Shown: positions 52,511 to 60,208 of the stretch, one piece after another
How positions within the stretch are numbered: the stretch's first letter is position 1
How the letters are laid out: each line of letters begins with the position of its first letter
Assembly (NCBI RefSeq): GCF_009852415.1
Contig: NZ_WOXS01000002.1
Span: forward strand, 4,442,001-4,506,000
Source of the DNA: Streptomyces sp. Tu 3180
GTDB lineage: Bacteria; Actinomycetota; Actinomycetes; Streptomycetales; Streptomycetaceae
DNA: 64,000 bases
Reading direction: 5' to 3'
Program-made: the position numbers and the translations under genes
The notes under the pieces: model-generated
What the model saw: only the letters and a program-made list of their open reading frames with translations
Told to the model about the DNA's origin: nothing
The model's database searches: none

Positions 52511-52720
52511 GTTCACCCCCGCTTCGCGAGGCAGATCCTGAGGCACTCCGAGATCGCGGTCACGATGGAGGTCCACACCCATGTGCCCTTCGCCGGGACC
52601 CGCCGGGCGCTCCGCGAGCTCGGCAAGGCACCGGGCGGCGGCGGCAGGCAGAAGGAGAAGAAGGGCGAGCGCAAGCAGCAGGAGCGGCCGGCCGGGGACG
52701 GCCGTCAAGAGCCATGGCGG
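52511..52720 (+). pseudogene. C-terminal remnant of a tyrosine integrase
   Basis: The frame reads 'DVHPRFARQILRHSEIAVTMEVHTHVPFAGTRRALRELGKA', the end of phage/ICE integrases of the 'QILRHSQIAVTMEIYT' type, where the catalytic Tyr (here replaced by His in 'EVHTHV') should stand. Everything upstream, including the other catalytic residues, is lost. It sits just left of a terminator hairpin and the partial tRNA-Pro copy, the same arrangement as the intact integrase, hairpin and tRNA 6.5 kb on, so it marks an older integration. Confidence 0.65.
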
Positions 52721-52749
52721 TTGCTGTACTCCGCTGCCGCACGCACGGC

Positions 52750-52783
52750 AGAGGCCCCTTCACGATCCCGTGAAGGGGCCTCT
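52750..52783 (+). terminator. Perfect 15-bp hairpin beside the partial tRNA copy
   Basis: AGAGGCCCCTTCACG and its complement around ATCC, followed by GACC. The equivalent hairpin at 59234-59268 stands in the same place next to the intact tRNA-Pro. Confidence 0.75.
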
Positions 52784-52790
52784 GACCTGT

Positions 52791-52833
52791 GTCGGGGTGG
52801 CGGGATTTGAACCCCCGACATCTCCGTCCCGAA
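52791..52833. repeat. Attachment-site copy: 3' part of tRNA-Pro(CGG), imperfect
   Basis: These 43 bases match 59276-59318 at 40 positions, the first 24 without a mismatch. They cover the tRNA from the anticodon loop to the 3' end on the minus strand. The adjacent bases do not form the 5' half of a tRNA, so this is not a working gene. It is the expected far-end att site of an element integrated in the tRNA at 59277-59350. Confidence 0.8.
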
Positions 52834-52948
52834 GCAGTTTGGGTGGACGCTCTGCCTTGGGCTAGCGCGCTCGTCACCTGCGTTTATGGTCCGTACGCGT
52901 CCGCGCATGTCCGCCGGTGTACGTCGGTGTTGTCACGCAGTTAGACAC

Positions 52949-53194
52949 TTACCCTGCCGCTCCTGAGGGCCTGGTCACTGTCCCAGAGATCTGGCGCGCC
53001 AACTCCTCGACGACTTGGGGCACGACGCGTTGGGCACCCTCGTCTTGCAGTGCTTCGGCAAGCGCCTGATGGACCGCTGCGAACGGCTGCCCCGTGTGTG
53101 AAGCACGGGTTCGGTCAACCGCTCGCTCGATCTTCGCAAGGTGGGCTGCCACGATCGGCATTGCCTTCTCGTACTCGCTGGGATCCGTGGCCAT
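52949..53194 (-). CDS. Small hypothetical protein
   Basis: An 81-residue soluble helical protein, opening 'MATDPSEYEKAMPIVAAHLAKIERAVDR' and ending in 'ELARQISGTVTRPSGAAG'. Composition is protein-like rather than an artefact, although no ribosome site is clear. It is the first gene inside the element after the partial att copy. Function unknown. Confidence 0.5.
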   Translation of the reverse strand: MATDPSEYEKAMPIVAAHLAKIERAVDRTRASHTGQPFAAVHQALAEALQDEGAQRVVPQVVEELARQISGTVTRPSGAAG

Positions 53195-53493
53195 GGGCTC
53201 AGCCGATCAGCACGCACCGATCGAGTCAAGGCCGGCGCCAAGCCATCAGCCTGGGAAGCTAATGTGATCTAGAGCTCGCTGCGGTGTTGACCTGCGGCGG
53301 AGGAATGAAGACGTCTGGTTGACTGCGGATGGGTCTTCCGCTGTTCCTCGGGGCTCCCCGCACGATCTGGCACACGTCTGGCAGAGGGAACCGCTGATCC
53401 GTAGCTCTAGCTGGATCGGTCAGTGGCGGCCATTCCGGCCGCTGGGTCCCGGAGGGGGTGACCATGGAACGGCGCGCGCTGGAGAAGCTGTTA
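53195..53493. other. 300-base stretch before the IS630 remnant, no clear gene
   Basis: A frame opening at ATG 53464 ('MERRALEKLL') is cut by the IS630 derivative after ten codons. Joining across the insertion gives about 43 codons ending beyond 54008. No product is recognised. Confidence 0.35.
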
Positions 53494-54006
53494 CTGGCCT
53501 TCAAAGCGTGGTGCCGTCATGGTGGCTCGCGCTGGAGGCCCGTGCCGGTGAGGCAGCCGTCGAGGACGTCGGGGCGGTACTGGAGTCGACGTAGGCCACG
53601 TCGGACCGCGGTGATCAGATCGTCTAGGTCGGCGAAGGCCCGGTTGGCTGTGGTGGTGCGCCGCAGCACGGACCAGATGCCTCGACCGGGTTGAGGTCGG
53701 GTGCGTAGGGAGGCAGCTGGAAGACCGTGAGCCGGTCGCGGTCGGCGATGCAGCGGCGCATCCCGGCGGACAGGTGGGTGTTGAGATTGTCCCAGACCAA
53801 CACGATCGGGCCGCCGAGCTGCCGGTGGGCACTCCGGATGAGGTCGCGGTAGTCCTTCCAGGAGAAGCTCTTGCGTCCGTCGGGCCGGGCGTCCGGACAG
53901 GGCCGGTAGATCGGCCAGGCCACCGCCCTGGGCATACCTCATGTACTCGGGATACCGCAGAGGTCATGGGCCGTCAGCCCTACCGACATCACGCTTTGAA
54001 GGTCAG
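53494..54006 (-). mobile_element. IS630-family deletion derivative, 513 bp, with terminal inverted repeats and TA target duplication
   Basis: The ends are CTGGCCTTCAAAGCGTGGTG at the left and the complement of CTGACCTTCAAAGCGTGATG at the right, matching at 18 of 20. Each end is flanked directly by TA (53492-53493 and 54007-54008), the duplication made by IS630/Tc1-type transposases. Full IS630 elements are about 1.1-1.2 kb; here most of the transposase is deleted, so the element could move only with help from a complete relative. Confidence 0.75.
53517..53986 (-). pseudogene. IS630 transposase, internally deleted and frameshifted
   Basis: The N-terminal 16 codons ('MSVGLTAHDLCGIPST') start at 53986 and end in TGA. 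The C-terminal half then appears: 'SFSWKDYRDLIRSAHRQLGGPIVLVWDNLNTH' (second catalytic Asp), 'QLPPYAPDLNPVEA', then, after loss of one base near 53681, 'IWSVLRRTTTANRAFADLDDLITAV' in another frame. The first catalytic Asp region is missing. The protein cannot be functional. Confidence 0.75.
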
Positions 54007-54519
54007 TAGTGGTCGTCGCCGGTCGGCACCGAGTGGCCTCGGACGACCCAGAGATGGCCCAGCGGAGATCACTCGTCGGCTGCTCGCCACTCTCGAGAGC
54101 CGGAAGCTGACCTGGTGGTTGCGGATGCCGTCAGCAACCTTCTCGCTCACGGTCCCCCGCCCCCGCAGGTCCCTCCACTGCGGCCATTCTATGATCGAGA
54201 GTGGCTGAACATTTATAGCCTAAATAGGTCTTTCTGCGCTATATGAAGAGCGCGCTCAGCGCGCGTTCCACTGGCTCGAGAAGCCGGCCGCAACGTCTTC
54301 GGGCTCGGTCGGCGCCCGCTCCACGCTGTCGAGTCCGATGCGCATGACGCCGCAGGAGGAAGGAGGAGGAGAGGCGCGGCGGCAACATCCCTACGACGAA
54401 CACAGCCGCTGTCGGTCCACAACGCCGTGTGCAACAGTTCTCAAGTCCTACTGCGCTATGGATGCTGATGCTCTACGATGTTGGCCGCTTTTGATGAGGC
54501 GTCAGGCGGCAGGGGAGCA
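54007..54519. other. 510-base region upstream of the DUF262 gene
   Basis: No gene is supported. Base composition changes here from GC-rich to mixed, with AT-rich parts such as TTTATAGCCTAAATAGG. A short GCGCGCTCAGCGCGC inverted repeat lies at about 54250-54266. TACGAT at 54474-54479 is a -10 candidate for the DUF262-HEPN unit, which supports the ATG at 54520 as the start. Confidence 0.45.
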
Positions 54520-55659
54520 ATGGAGCAGATCGAGTTCGAATCCAGCAATAGTCGGGATATCGAAGAATCGGAGGCCCAACTCGACTCCGAATACGAGGAA
54601 GATCCGATCGGTTTCTGGGAATCCAAGCAGAGAGACCTGCTCACGAGCGTCCTTGACTACAATTTGCGCTCTCTGACGGACTTGGTCAAGAACAAGCAGA
54701 TCGACCTGTCCCCTAACTATCAGCGACGAAACAGGTGGAAGGACGACCGGAAGTCTCAACTGATTGAGTCTTTCTTGATGAATGTCCCGATCCCTAATAT
54801 TTTCCTGAATGAGGATGCCTATGGGCACTATTCCGTCATCGATGGAAAGCAGCGCCTGACGGCAATCAGTGATTTCCTCTTCGGGCGATTCGCTCTTACT
54901 GGTTTGAAGGTTTTCGGAGAAGCCAACGGCCTGAGGTTTGATGAGCTTCCCACAACACTTCAGACCATTCTCGAGACGCGCGCCAACCTGCGAGCTGTCA
55001 TCATCCTCCGCCAGTCCGACCCTGATATCAAGTATCAAGTCTTCCAACGTTTGAATACTGGCGGCATTAGACTCAACCCTCAAGAGATCAGAAACAGTGC
55101 CTGGCCTGGCAAGCTGAACGACATGATCCTCGAGGAGTCGATTTCGAGCGAGTTTCATAAGCTGCTCGGCATTAAAGACCGGAATCGATCCGCCATCTAC
55201 AGCGAGATGCGCGACGCCGAGTTCGTTTTGCGGTATCTTACATTCCGTGAAAACTGGGACACTTTTGCTGGTGGAATGGGTCGCAAGCTCGACACCTTCA
55301 TGGCTACTCACCACAATATGCCCGCAGTTCAGGTAGAGGAAGCTCGGTCTCACTTTCGCGCTGCCGTCAGAAAGGCAAGGGCGGCGTTTGGTGAAAACGC
55401 CTTCCAGCGATGGTCGCCAGAAAAGCAGTCCTGGCGACGGCAGGTGCTTGCTTCTCTATACGACGCTGAGATTTTTGCCGTTGGACAGTTTTCTGAGGAT
55501 ACTTTGCGGGAGAACAGCTCAGAGATCATTGCAGGAGTGCAGGAACTCTTCTCGAACACAAAATTCCGGCGGGCGGTTGACGCTGCCACCAACACCCCCA
55601 GTTACTTTCGTGATCGAATCACAATGATGCGTGACATGATCAGCGAAAAGGTTGGTTGA
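54520..55659 (+). CDS. DUF262 (GmrSD N-terminal/ParB-like) domain protein
   Basis: A 379-residue soluble protein. The acidic head 'EESEAQLDSEYEEDPIGFW' is followed by the DUF262 domain: 'LSPNYQRRNRWKDDRKSQLIESFLMNVPIPNIFL' and the nucleotide-hydrolysis-type motif 'VIDGKQRLTAISDF' (DGKQR at 108-112, the DGQQR motif), then 'VFQRLNTGGIRLNPQEIRN'. DUF262 is related to ParB/Srx-type phosphohydrolases and is found in type IV restriction (GmrSD) and other phage-defence proteins; the nuclease half of GmrSD is absent here. Codons are far more AT-rich than in the neighbours. It overlaps the HEPN gene by 8 bases. Confidence 0.85.
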   Translation: MEQIEFESSNSRDIEESEAQLDSEYEEDPIGFWESKQRDLLTSVLDYNLRSLTDLVKNKQIDLSPNYQRRNRWKDDRKSQLIESFLMNVPIPNIFLNEDAYGHYSVIDGKQRLTAISDFLFGRFALTGLKVFGEANGLRFDELPTTLQTILETRANLRAVIILRQSDPDIKYQVFQRLNTGGIRLNPQEIRNSAWPGKLNDMILEESISSEFHKLLGIKDRNRSAIYSEMRDAEFVLRYLTFRENWDTFAGGMGRKLDTFMATHHNMPAVQVEEARSHFRAAVRKARAAFGENAFQRWSPEKQSWRRQVLASLYDAEIFAVGQFSEDTLRENSSEIIAGVQELFSNTKFRRAVDAATNTPSYFRDRITMMRDMISEKVG

Positions 55660-56389
55660 CGCCGCGATGGGGGCGCTGGCTACATTCCACGCCGGGGCAC
55701 AGGCGGTCCAAGCGCTAATTTCTCTCGAGTCTGTGTATCCGGATCCGCCTGACAGCATAGAATTTCCCAAGGTATCCGCGCTTCGAGGTGCCTGCACGGT
55801 ACTTACCGTGGCTTCCTTTGAGAAGTTCCTCCGTGACCTGTTCGAGGAGGAACTAGACCGTATTCGGACTGCAAAAGTGCCAATGGGGCTACTCCCAAAA
55901 AAGCTTCAAGTCGAGGCCTCCTTTGCTTCCCTCGAGCTTGCGCTAAAAGGTGACTTTTCCACTAAGGGTATGGACCGTGAACTACGGTTGGCCAATGTCT
56001 TGACTGCGGCAAGACTTCTGGCCAAGGACAGCTTTGAGCCGAAAGCCCTTGCTGCAACGAACAGCAATCCTGACTCGGCTTGCGTTAAGCGAATGTTCAA
56101 AGCGGTGGGAATCTCCGAGGTCTTTCAAGTCTGCAGCGATGAATTCACTAAGCACTGGGGGCGGCAAGAAGTCTCTGGATTCGAGAGCCAAAAGCTTGAT
56201 AGCATTCTCGATTCTAGGCATCAGGTGGCACATACAGCGCAGGCCATGCACATATCTAGACCGGAACTCAGCTATAATCTGAGGTTTATTGAGGTTCTCA
56301 CTCGGGTGCTTCATGCACAGTTGAGTCAGCACGTGGACGGAATCATCGCTGGCGCCCAGAGTCCACCCGTAACTCCGCCTGGTCCTTGA
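55652..56389 (+). CDS. HEPN-type protein (MAE_28990-like), partner of the DUF262 protein
   Basis: A 245-residue mainly helical protein. 'RGACTVLTVASFEKFLRDLFEEELDRI' is the first HEPN helix pair region and 'LDSILDSRHQVAHTAQ' contains the RNase-type motif R-x4-H (R189, H194), which in HEPN ribonucleases lies in the active site. HEPN domains cut RNA in toxins and phage-defence proteins, and association with DUF262 is known in this family from genome surveys as I recall. TTG 55652 overlaps the DUF262 stop; ATG 55667 is an alternative. Low GC, unlike core genes. Confidence 0.75.
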   Translation: MVDAAMGALATFHAGAQAVQALISLESVYPDPPDSIEFPKVSALRGACTVLTVASFEKFLRDLFEEELDRIRTAKVPMGLLPKKLQVEASFASLELALKGDFSTKGMDRELRLANVLTAARLLAKDSFEPKALAATNSNPDSACVKRMFKAVGISEVFQVCSDEFTKHWGRQEVSGFESQKLDSILDSRHQVAHTAQAMHISRPELSYNLRFIEVLTRVLHAQLSQHVDGIIAGAQSPPVTPPGP

Positions 56390-56408
56390 TTGCAGGTCGG
56401 TGGAGTCT

Positions 56409-57302
56409 TACAACGGCTAACACAATGAGGTGGATCAGCTCTGGTTGCCGTGTCCGGGGCGGGAGTTGAGCGTTCGGTCCGGTGTGGGGATGTCGCTGTG
56501 GATCGTGTCGGATGAGTTGCGGGCTCGCTTGGATCCGCTGTTGCCGCAGCGTGAGCGCAGGTTCCGGTATCCGGGCGCAAGCCGTTGCCGGACCGGGAAG
56601 TGCTGTGCGGAATCTTGTACGTGCTGCCCACCGGGATCCAGTGGGAGTACCTGCCACAGGACCTCGGTTTCGGCTCGGACATGACGTGCTGGCGGCTGCT
56701 GCGGGACTGGAACGAGGCCGGCGTGTGGCAGCGGCTTCACGAGGTCCTGCTGGCCGAGCTGAACGCGGCCTCACCGCTGGACTGGTCTCGGTGCGTGGTC
56801 GACTCGTCCCACGTCAGGGCCCTAAAAGGGGACAGCACGCGGGCCCTTCGCCGGTTGACCGTGGGCGAGCCGGATCGAAACATCACCTCATCGCCGACGG
56901 ACACGGCACTCCGCTCGCGATTCTGCTGACCGGCGGCAACCGCAACGACGTCACCCAGCTCCTGCCGTTGCCCGACGTGATCCCGCCGGTCCGTGGCCGC
57001 GTGGGACGGCCACGGCGCAAACCCGACTCTCTGTTCACGGACCGCGGCTACGACCACGACATCTACCGCGACCAGGTCCGCGCTCGCGGCATCGTGCCGG
57101 CCATCGCCCGTCGCGGCACCCGGCACGGCACCGGCCTTGGCATCTATCGGTGGGTGGTCGAGCGCACCTTCGCCTGGCTTCACAGCTTTCGACGCCTACG
57201 TATCCGCTGGGAACGACGAGCCGACATCCACGAAGCGTTCCTCAGACTCGCCTGCTGCCTCATCGCCCACCGGCAACTCGGCTTGTTGCGCTAGCCGTCG
57301 TC
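56409..57302 (+). mobile_element. IS5-family insertion sequence (degraded)
   Basis: The left end TACAACGGCTAACACAATGAG (56409-56429, shown minus its last base as TACAACGGCTAACACAATGA) is matched imperfectly by the complement of 57282-57302, with about 16 of 21 bases shared around ACGGCTA. It encloses one transposase split over three frames. Target duplications were not clear. It separates the DUF262-HEPN unit from the integrase module. Confidence 0.65.
56490..57294 (+). pseudogene. IS5-family transposase, one disabling frameshift plus a probable programmed one
   Basis: The three pieces are 'IVSDELRARLDPLLPQRERRFRYPG', then (next frame, from about 56577) 'PDREVLCGILYVLPTGIQWEYLPQDLGF' to 'CVVDSSHVRALKG', then (next frame, from about 56832) 'GPSPVDRGRAGSKHHLIADGHGTPLAIL' to 'RWVVERTFAWLHSFRRLRIRWERRADIHEAFLRLACCLI'. 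The second change lies at A-AAA-GGG-G, a -1 slippery run used for programmed frameshifting in this group. The first, a lost base in GGCCGCAAG, is a true lesion. The catalytic DDE parts are otherwise readable. Confidence 0.8.
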
Positions 57303-57626
57303 GCCCGAGGCGGCCCGGAAGCCACGATCTTGAATCACCGGGAAGGTGTCCTGCGCGGTGGCTACCCATGCGTCGATCTCGTCGTGGGACGTCCTGATGG
57401 CTCTGATCAGCCTCTCGAGCACGTCCAGCTTCGACTTGCGAACGTTCAGGCTCAGCTGCGCCAACGACACCTCTTGGTACGGCATGCCCAGCTGCCACCA
57501 GAGCCGCGTGAGGTAACGACACTCCTGCGGCTCGCGGTCGTCTGCAAGGCGATCGTGGATAACCGCCTGGACGCGGCGCCGCTGATCATCTTCACGAAAG
57601 CCGTAGCTGAGGTCCGTCAAGGTCAC
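57291..57626 (-). CDS. Hypothetical protein of the integrative element
   Basis: A 111-residue soluble protein: 'MTLTDLSYGFREDDQRRRVQAVIHDRLADD', 'YLTRLWWQLGMPYQEVSLAQLSLNVRKSKLDVLERLIRAI' and 'DEIDAWVATAQDTFPVIQDRGF'. I do not recognise the family; a middle helix pair could be DNA-binding. It is convergent with the IS5 transposase, and its last codons overlap the IS right end, so the IS may have altered its C-terminus. Confidence 0.55.
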   Translation of the reverse strand: MTLTDLSYGFREDDQRRRVQAVIHDRLADDREPQECRYLTRLWWQLGMPYQEVSLAQLSLNVRKSKLDVLERLIRAIRTSHDEIDAWVATAQDTFPVIQDRGFRAASGDDG

Positions 57627-57720
57627 TGCCGGACCCTACCAACCACGTTCACCAATCCTGATGTGGCTATGAAGACGTCGAGGCAGATCATTCTGTTAGG
57701 AGCTCTTAAGAGACACCCAG

Positions 57721-57942
57721 ATGAGCACCGCGATTGCCGCTCCCACTGAGTGACTCTCGCACCGACCGGAAGAAGCAGCGGCCACGTTCGGCATCGGTCG
57801 GTCGCTGATCTATGAGGAGATCCGCCTCGGACGATTTTGGACGGTCCGTATCGGTCGTCGTCGACTCATCCCACCCGAGTATGTCGCGCAGTATGTCGAG
57901 CTCCTCAAGCGCGAGGCGGAAGCTGCCGCCCAAACAGCCTGA
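57721..57942 (+). pseudogene. Excisionase (Xis-type helix-turn-helix) with in-frame TGA
   Basis: ATG 57721 begins 'MSTAIAAPTE', then TGA (57751-57753), then the same frame continues 'LSHRPEEAAATFGIGRSLIYEEIRLGRFWTVRIGRRRLIPPEYVAQYVELLKREAEAAA' to a TGA at 57940. The second part is a complete MerR/Xis-type DNA-binding domain as found in small excisionases just upstream of integrases. No ATG, GTG or TTG in frame follows the first TGA, so a functional product would require read-through or reversion. Confidence 0.75.
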
Positions 57943-57968
57943 ATGCCCTACCTATCCCTACACACTTC

Positions 57969-58002
57969 GGCAGGGCCGTGCTCCCTGTAGCGCGGCCCTG
58001 CC
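57969..58002 (+). terminator. Hairpin between xis and the integrase gene
   Basis: A perfect 10-bp stem (GGCAGGGCCG and its complement) with a 14-base loop, followed by GTTTGG and the integrase start 17 bases on. It may attenuate integrase expression. Confidence 0.55.
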
Positions 58003-58018
58003 GTTTGGAGAGCACCGC

Positions 58019-59206
58019 ATGACCATGACCGAGACCCCAAAGCGGATCCGCAGGGCTGGCCACGGTGAAGAAACGATCTACTGGGACACGGCGAAGAACC
58101 GGTACGTGGGAGCCGTGTCCCTCGGGTACGCCCCGAATGGTAAGCGCCGCCGGCCGAAGGTGTACGGCAAGACCAAGACCGAGGTCCGCCAGAAGATCCG
58201 GGACCTGAAGAAGGAATTGCAGTCGGGCGTAAAGACGCCGGCCAACTACACCGTGGCCGACGCGGTGAACGACTGGCTGGAGCGCGGCCTGAAGGGGTGC
58301 GACGAGAAGGGCACCATCGGCAAGAACCACTCGATGGCGAACAAACACCTGATCCCGTTCATCGGCAAAGCGAAGCTGAAGGACCTCTGCGCGGACGACG
58401 TCGACGACTGGCTGGATGGCAGGGCCGAATTCCTGGCGACGCGCAGTCTCCGTGACCTGCTCGCCACCCTGCGCCGCTCCATCGAGCACGCTCAGCGCAG
58501 GGACAAGGCCGCACGGAATGTCGCCCTGCTCGCCACCGTTCCGGAAGGACGGCCTGGGCGTCCGAGCAAGGCCTTGAACCTGGAACAGGCGGAAGCTGTG
58601 CTTGCCGCGGCTCGCCCCTCGCGGCTGTACGCCTACCTCGTGCTCTCACTTCTCAGTGGCGTACGCACGCAAGAGGCGCGCCCCCTCACCTGGGATCACG
58701 TCTTCCTGGAGACGGAGGACGGCACCCTGCCCCATGTTGCCGTGTGGCGATCGGTGCGCAAGCACGGTGAGACCAAGACCAGGAAGAGCCGGCGGACCAT
58801 CGCTCTGCCGAAGCAGGTGGTCGACGTCCTTGAAGAACGCAAGCGATGGCAGAAGCAGGAGAGGGCGTCTCGGGGGATGGAGGGGAGCCCGGCCGGCCGC
58901 GTCTTCACGACGCGGTCCGGTGAGCCGCTCGACGCTGCCAATGTGCGGCGTGACTTCAAAGCCATCGTGAAGAAGGCGGGGCTGGTGCCTGAGTGGACGC
59001 CGCGCGAGCTGCGGCACAGCTTCGTCTCACTGCTCTCGGACCATGGCATCCGGCTGGAGCGCATCGCCCAGCTTGTCGGGCACACCAGTCAGGCGACGAC
59101 GGAGGCCGACTACTGGAAGCAGCTCCGCCCGGTCACCACAGAGGGCGCGGAGGCGATGGACGTGATCTTCACCTGGCGGCGCGAGGCGACCACCCGCGAG
59201 GCTTGA
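58019..59206 (+). CDS. int: Tyrosine-type site-specific integrase
   Basis: A 395-residue recombinase. The N-terminal arm-binding part has 'GKRRRPKVYGKTKTEVRQKIRDLKKEL', the SAM-like core-binding domain 'TVADAVNDWLERGL' to 'NVALLATVP', and the catalytic domain has R216 in 'LLSGVRTQEARPLTW', R332-H333 in 'WTPRELRHSFVSLLSD', the 'LVGHTSQATTEADYWKQLRPV' box with nucleophile Y365. All catalytic residues are in place. It lies next to tRNA-Pro, its probable attachment site. ATG 58019 is preferred to earlier codons because the excisionase reading frame precedes it. Confidence 0.92.
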   Translation: MTMTETPKRIRRAGHGEETIYWDTAKNRYVGAVSLGYAPNGKRRRPKVYGKTKTEVRQKIRDLKKELQSGVKTPANYTVADAVNDWLERGLKGCDEKGTIGKNHSMANKHLIPFIGKAKLKDLCADDVDDWLDGRAEFLATRSLRDLLATLRRSIEHAQRRDKAARNVALLATVPEGRPGRPSKALNLEQAEAVLAAARPSRLYAYLVLSLLSGVRTQEARPLTWDHVFLETEDGTLPHVAVWRSVRKHGETKTRKSRRTIALPKQVVDVLEERKRWQKQERASRGMEGSPAGRVFTTRSGEPLDAANVRRDFKAIVKKAGLVPEWTPRELRHSFVSLLSDHGIRLERIAQLVGHTSQATTEADYWKQLRPVTTEGAEAMDVIFTWRREATTREA

Positions 59207-59233
59207 TCAAATTCCTTTGGCCCCGAGCATGAC

Positions 59234-59268
59234 AGAGGGCCTGGTGCCACTTGCACACCAGGCCCTCT
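59234..59268. terminator. Hairpin between the integrase and tRNA-Pro
   Basis: A perfect 13-bp stem, AGAGGGCCTGGTG and its complement, with a 9-base loop. It can terminate both the integrase and, on the other strand, the tRNA transcript. Confidence 0.75.
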
Positions 59269-59276
59269 GACCAGCG

Positions 59277-59350
59277 TCGGGGTGGCGGGATTTGAACCCA
59301 CGACCTCTTCGTCCCGAACGAAGCGCGCTGCCAAGCTGCGCTACACCCCG
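59277..59350 (-). tRNA. tRNA-Pro (CGG)
   Basis: The minus strand folds as a normal tRNA: acceptor CGGGGTG pairs with CACCCCG, the D arm GCGCAGCTTGGCAGCGC, anticodon stem CTTCG/CGAAG with loop TTCGGGA (anticodon CGG), and T arm GTGGGTTCAAATCCCGC. The discriminator base is A and CCA is not encoded, which is common in Streptomyces. Its 3' part is duplicated at 52791-52833, showing that it is an integration target whose function is kept by the element. Confidence 0.93.
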
Positions 59351-59419
59351 ATCGTCGCTGCTCTCGCGGCGACGACGTTTACTTTAGCCCACTGGTGCCC
59401 GGAGACGAAATCCGGTTTC

Positions 59420-60208
59420 TCACCGGCGGCGGGCCGGCTTCGGGCGGGTGTGGTCCAGGGCCACCAGGAGGACGGCGACGGCGTAGAAGGAGAGGCCCAG
59501 GAGGAGGGCGTTGGCGAGGACGCTCCGGTAGCCGTGGTGGGTGACGTCCAGGAAGGGGTAGAGGTAGCGGTCCGGGGAGCCGGTGAGGAGTTCGCCGCGG
59601 GCCAGGGAGAAGAGCAGGTAGGCCAGGGGGTACAGCAGCCACGCGGCGGTCTGGCGGAGGTGGGTGCGGGCCTGCGGGGAGAGCAGGAGCCAGTCCAGGA
59701 GCGCGGCGACGGGGATCACCGTGTGCAGGAGGTGGGCGGTGAGCGTCGCCGGCCACGGGGAGGCCTCGCCGGTGATCGAGAAGCGGGGGGCCGCGTCCGA
59801 CAGCAGTACGTGGTGGACCAGGGCGGCCGTCGTCACGTACAGCAGGGCCGCGCCCGTCAGGGTGGCCGGGAGGGGATGGCGGGGCGTCCAGGCGCGGCGG
59901 GCCGAGACGAGGGTGACCAGGGCCAGCAGGATCGTGCTCTGGATCGTGAAGTGGCTCAGGACCCGGGCCGGGCTGCCGAGGAGCACCTGGGTGGTCACCG
60001 CCGCCGTCGCCGTCAGTGCCAGGAGCAGGCGGTACGCCGCCGCGAGCGGGCGGCGTACCGGAGGGACCACGGCTCGGGCGGGGACGGGGGAGGACAGCAG
60101 GGGCGGTGGCGTCTCCGGGAAGCCCGGGAGCGGGGGAGGTCCGGGATGTCCCTGGGTATCGGGGCGGTCATGGACCCCATCGTGGGAAGGTGTCCCGTTC
60201 GGGGCCAT
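59420..60208 (-). CDS. Pr6Pr family membrane protein
   Basis: A 262-residue protein with six membrane helices after a 50-residue Pro-rich head. It has 'YRLLLALTATAAVTTQVLL', 'FTIQSTILLALVTLVSARRAW', 'LVHHVLLSD', 'LTAHLLHTVIPVAALLDWLLL', 'LLYPLAYLLFSLARGELL' and a final 'VLANALLLGLSFYAVAVLLVAL', the layout of the Pr6Pr/FAR-17a-AIG1-like family (Pro plus six transmembrane). Role unknown; possibly lipid-related. Confidence 0.82.
   Translation of the reverse strand: MAPNGTPSHDGVHDRPDTQGHPGPPPLPGFPETPPPLLSSPVPARAVVPPVRRPLAAAYRLLLALTATAAVTTQVLLGSPARVLSHFTIQSTILLALVTLVSARRAWTPRHPLPATLTGAALLYVTTAALVHHVLLSDAAPRFSITGEASPWPATLTAHLLHTVIPVAALLDWLLLSPQARTHLRQTAAWLLYPLAYLLFSLARGELLTGSPDRYLYPFLDVTHHGYRSVLANALLLGLSFYAVAVLLVALDHTRPKPARRR

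Noticed and set aside
52791..52880. A second tRNA gene on the minus strand
   Set aside because: Only the anticodon loop to 3' end matches tRNA-Pro; no acceptor or D arm can be formed from the adjoining bases, although TAGCCCAAGGCAGAGCG looks D-loop-like.
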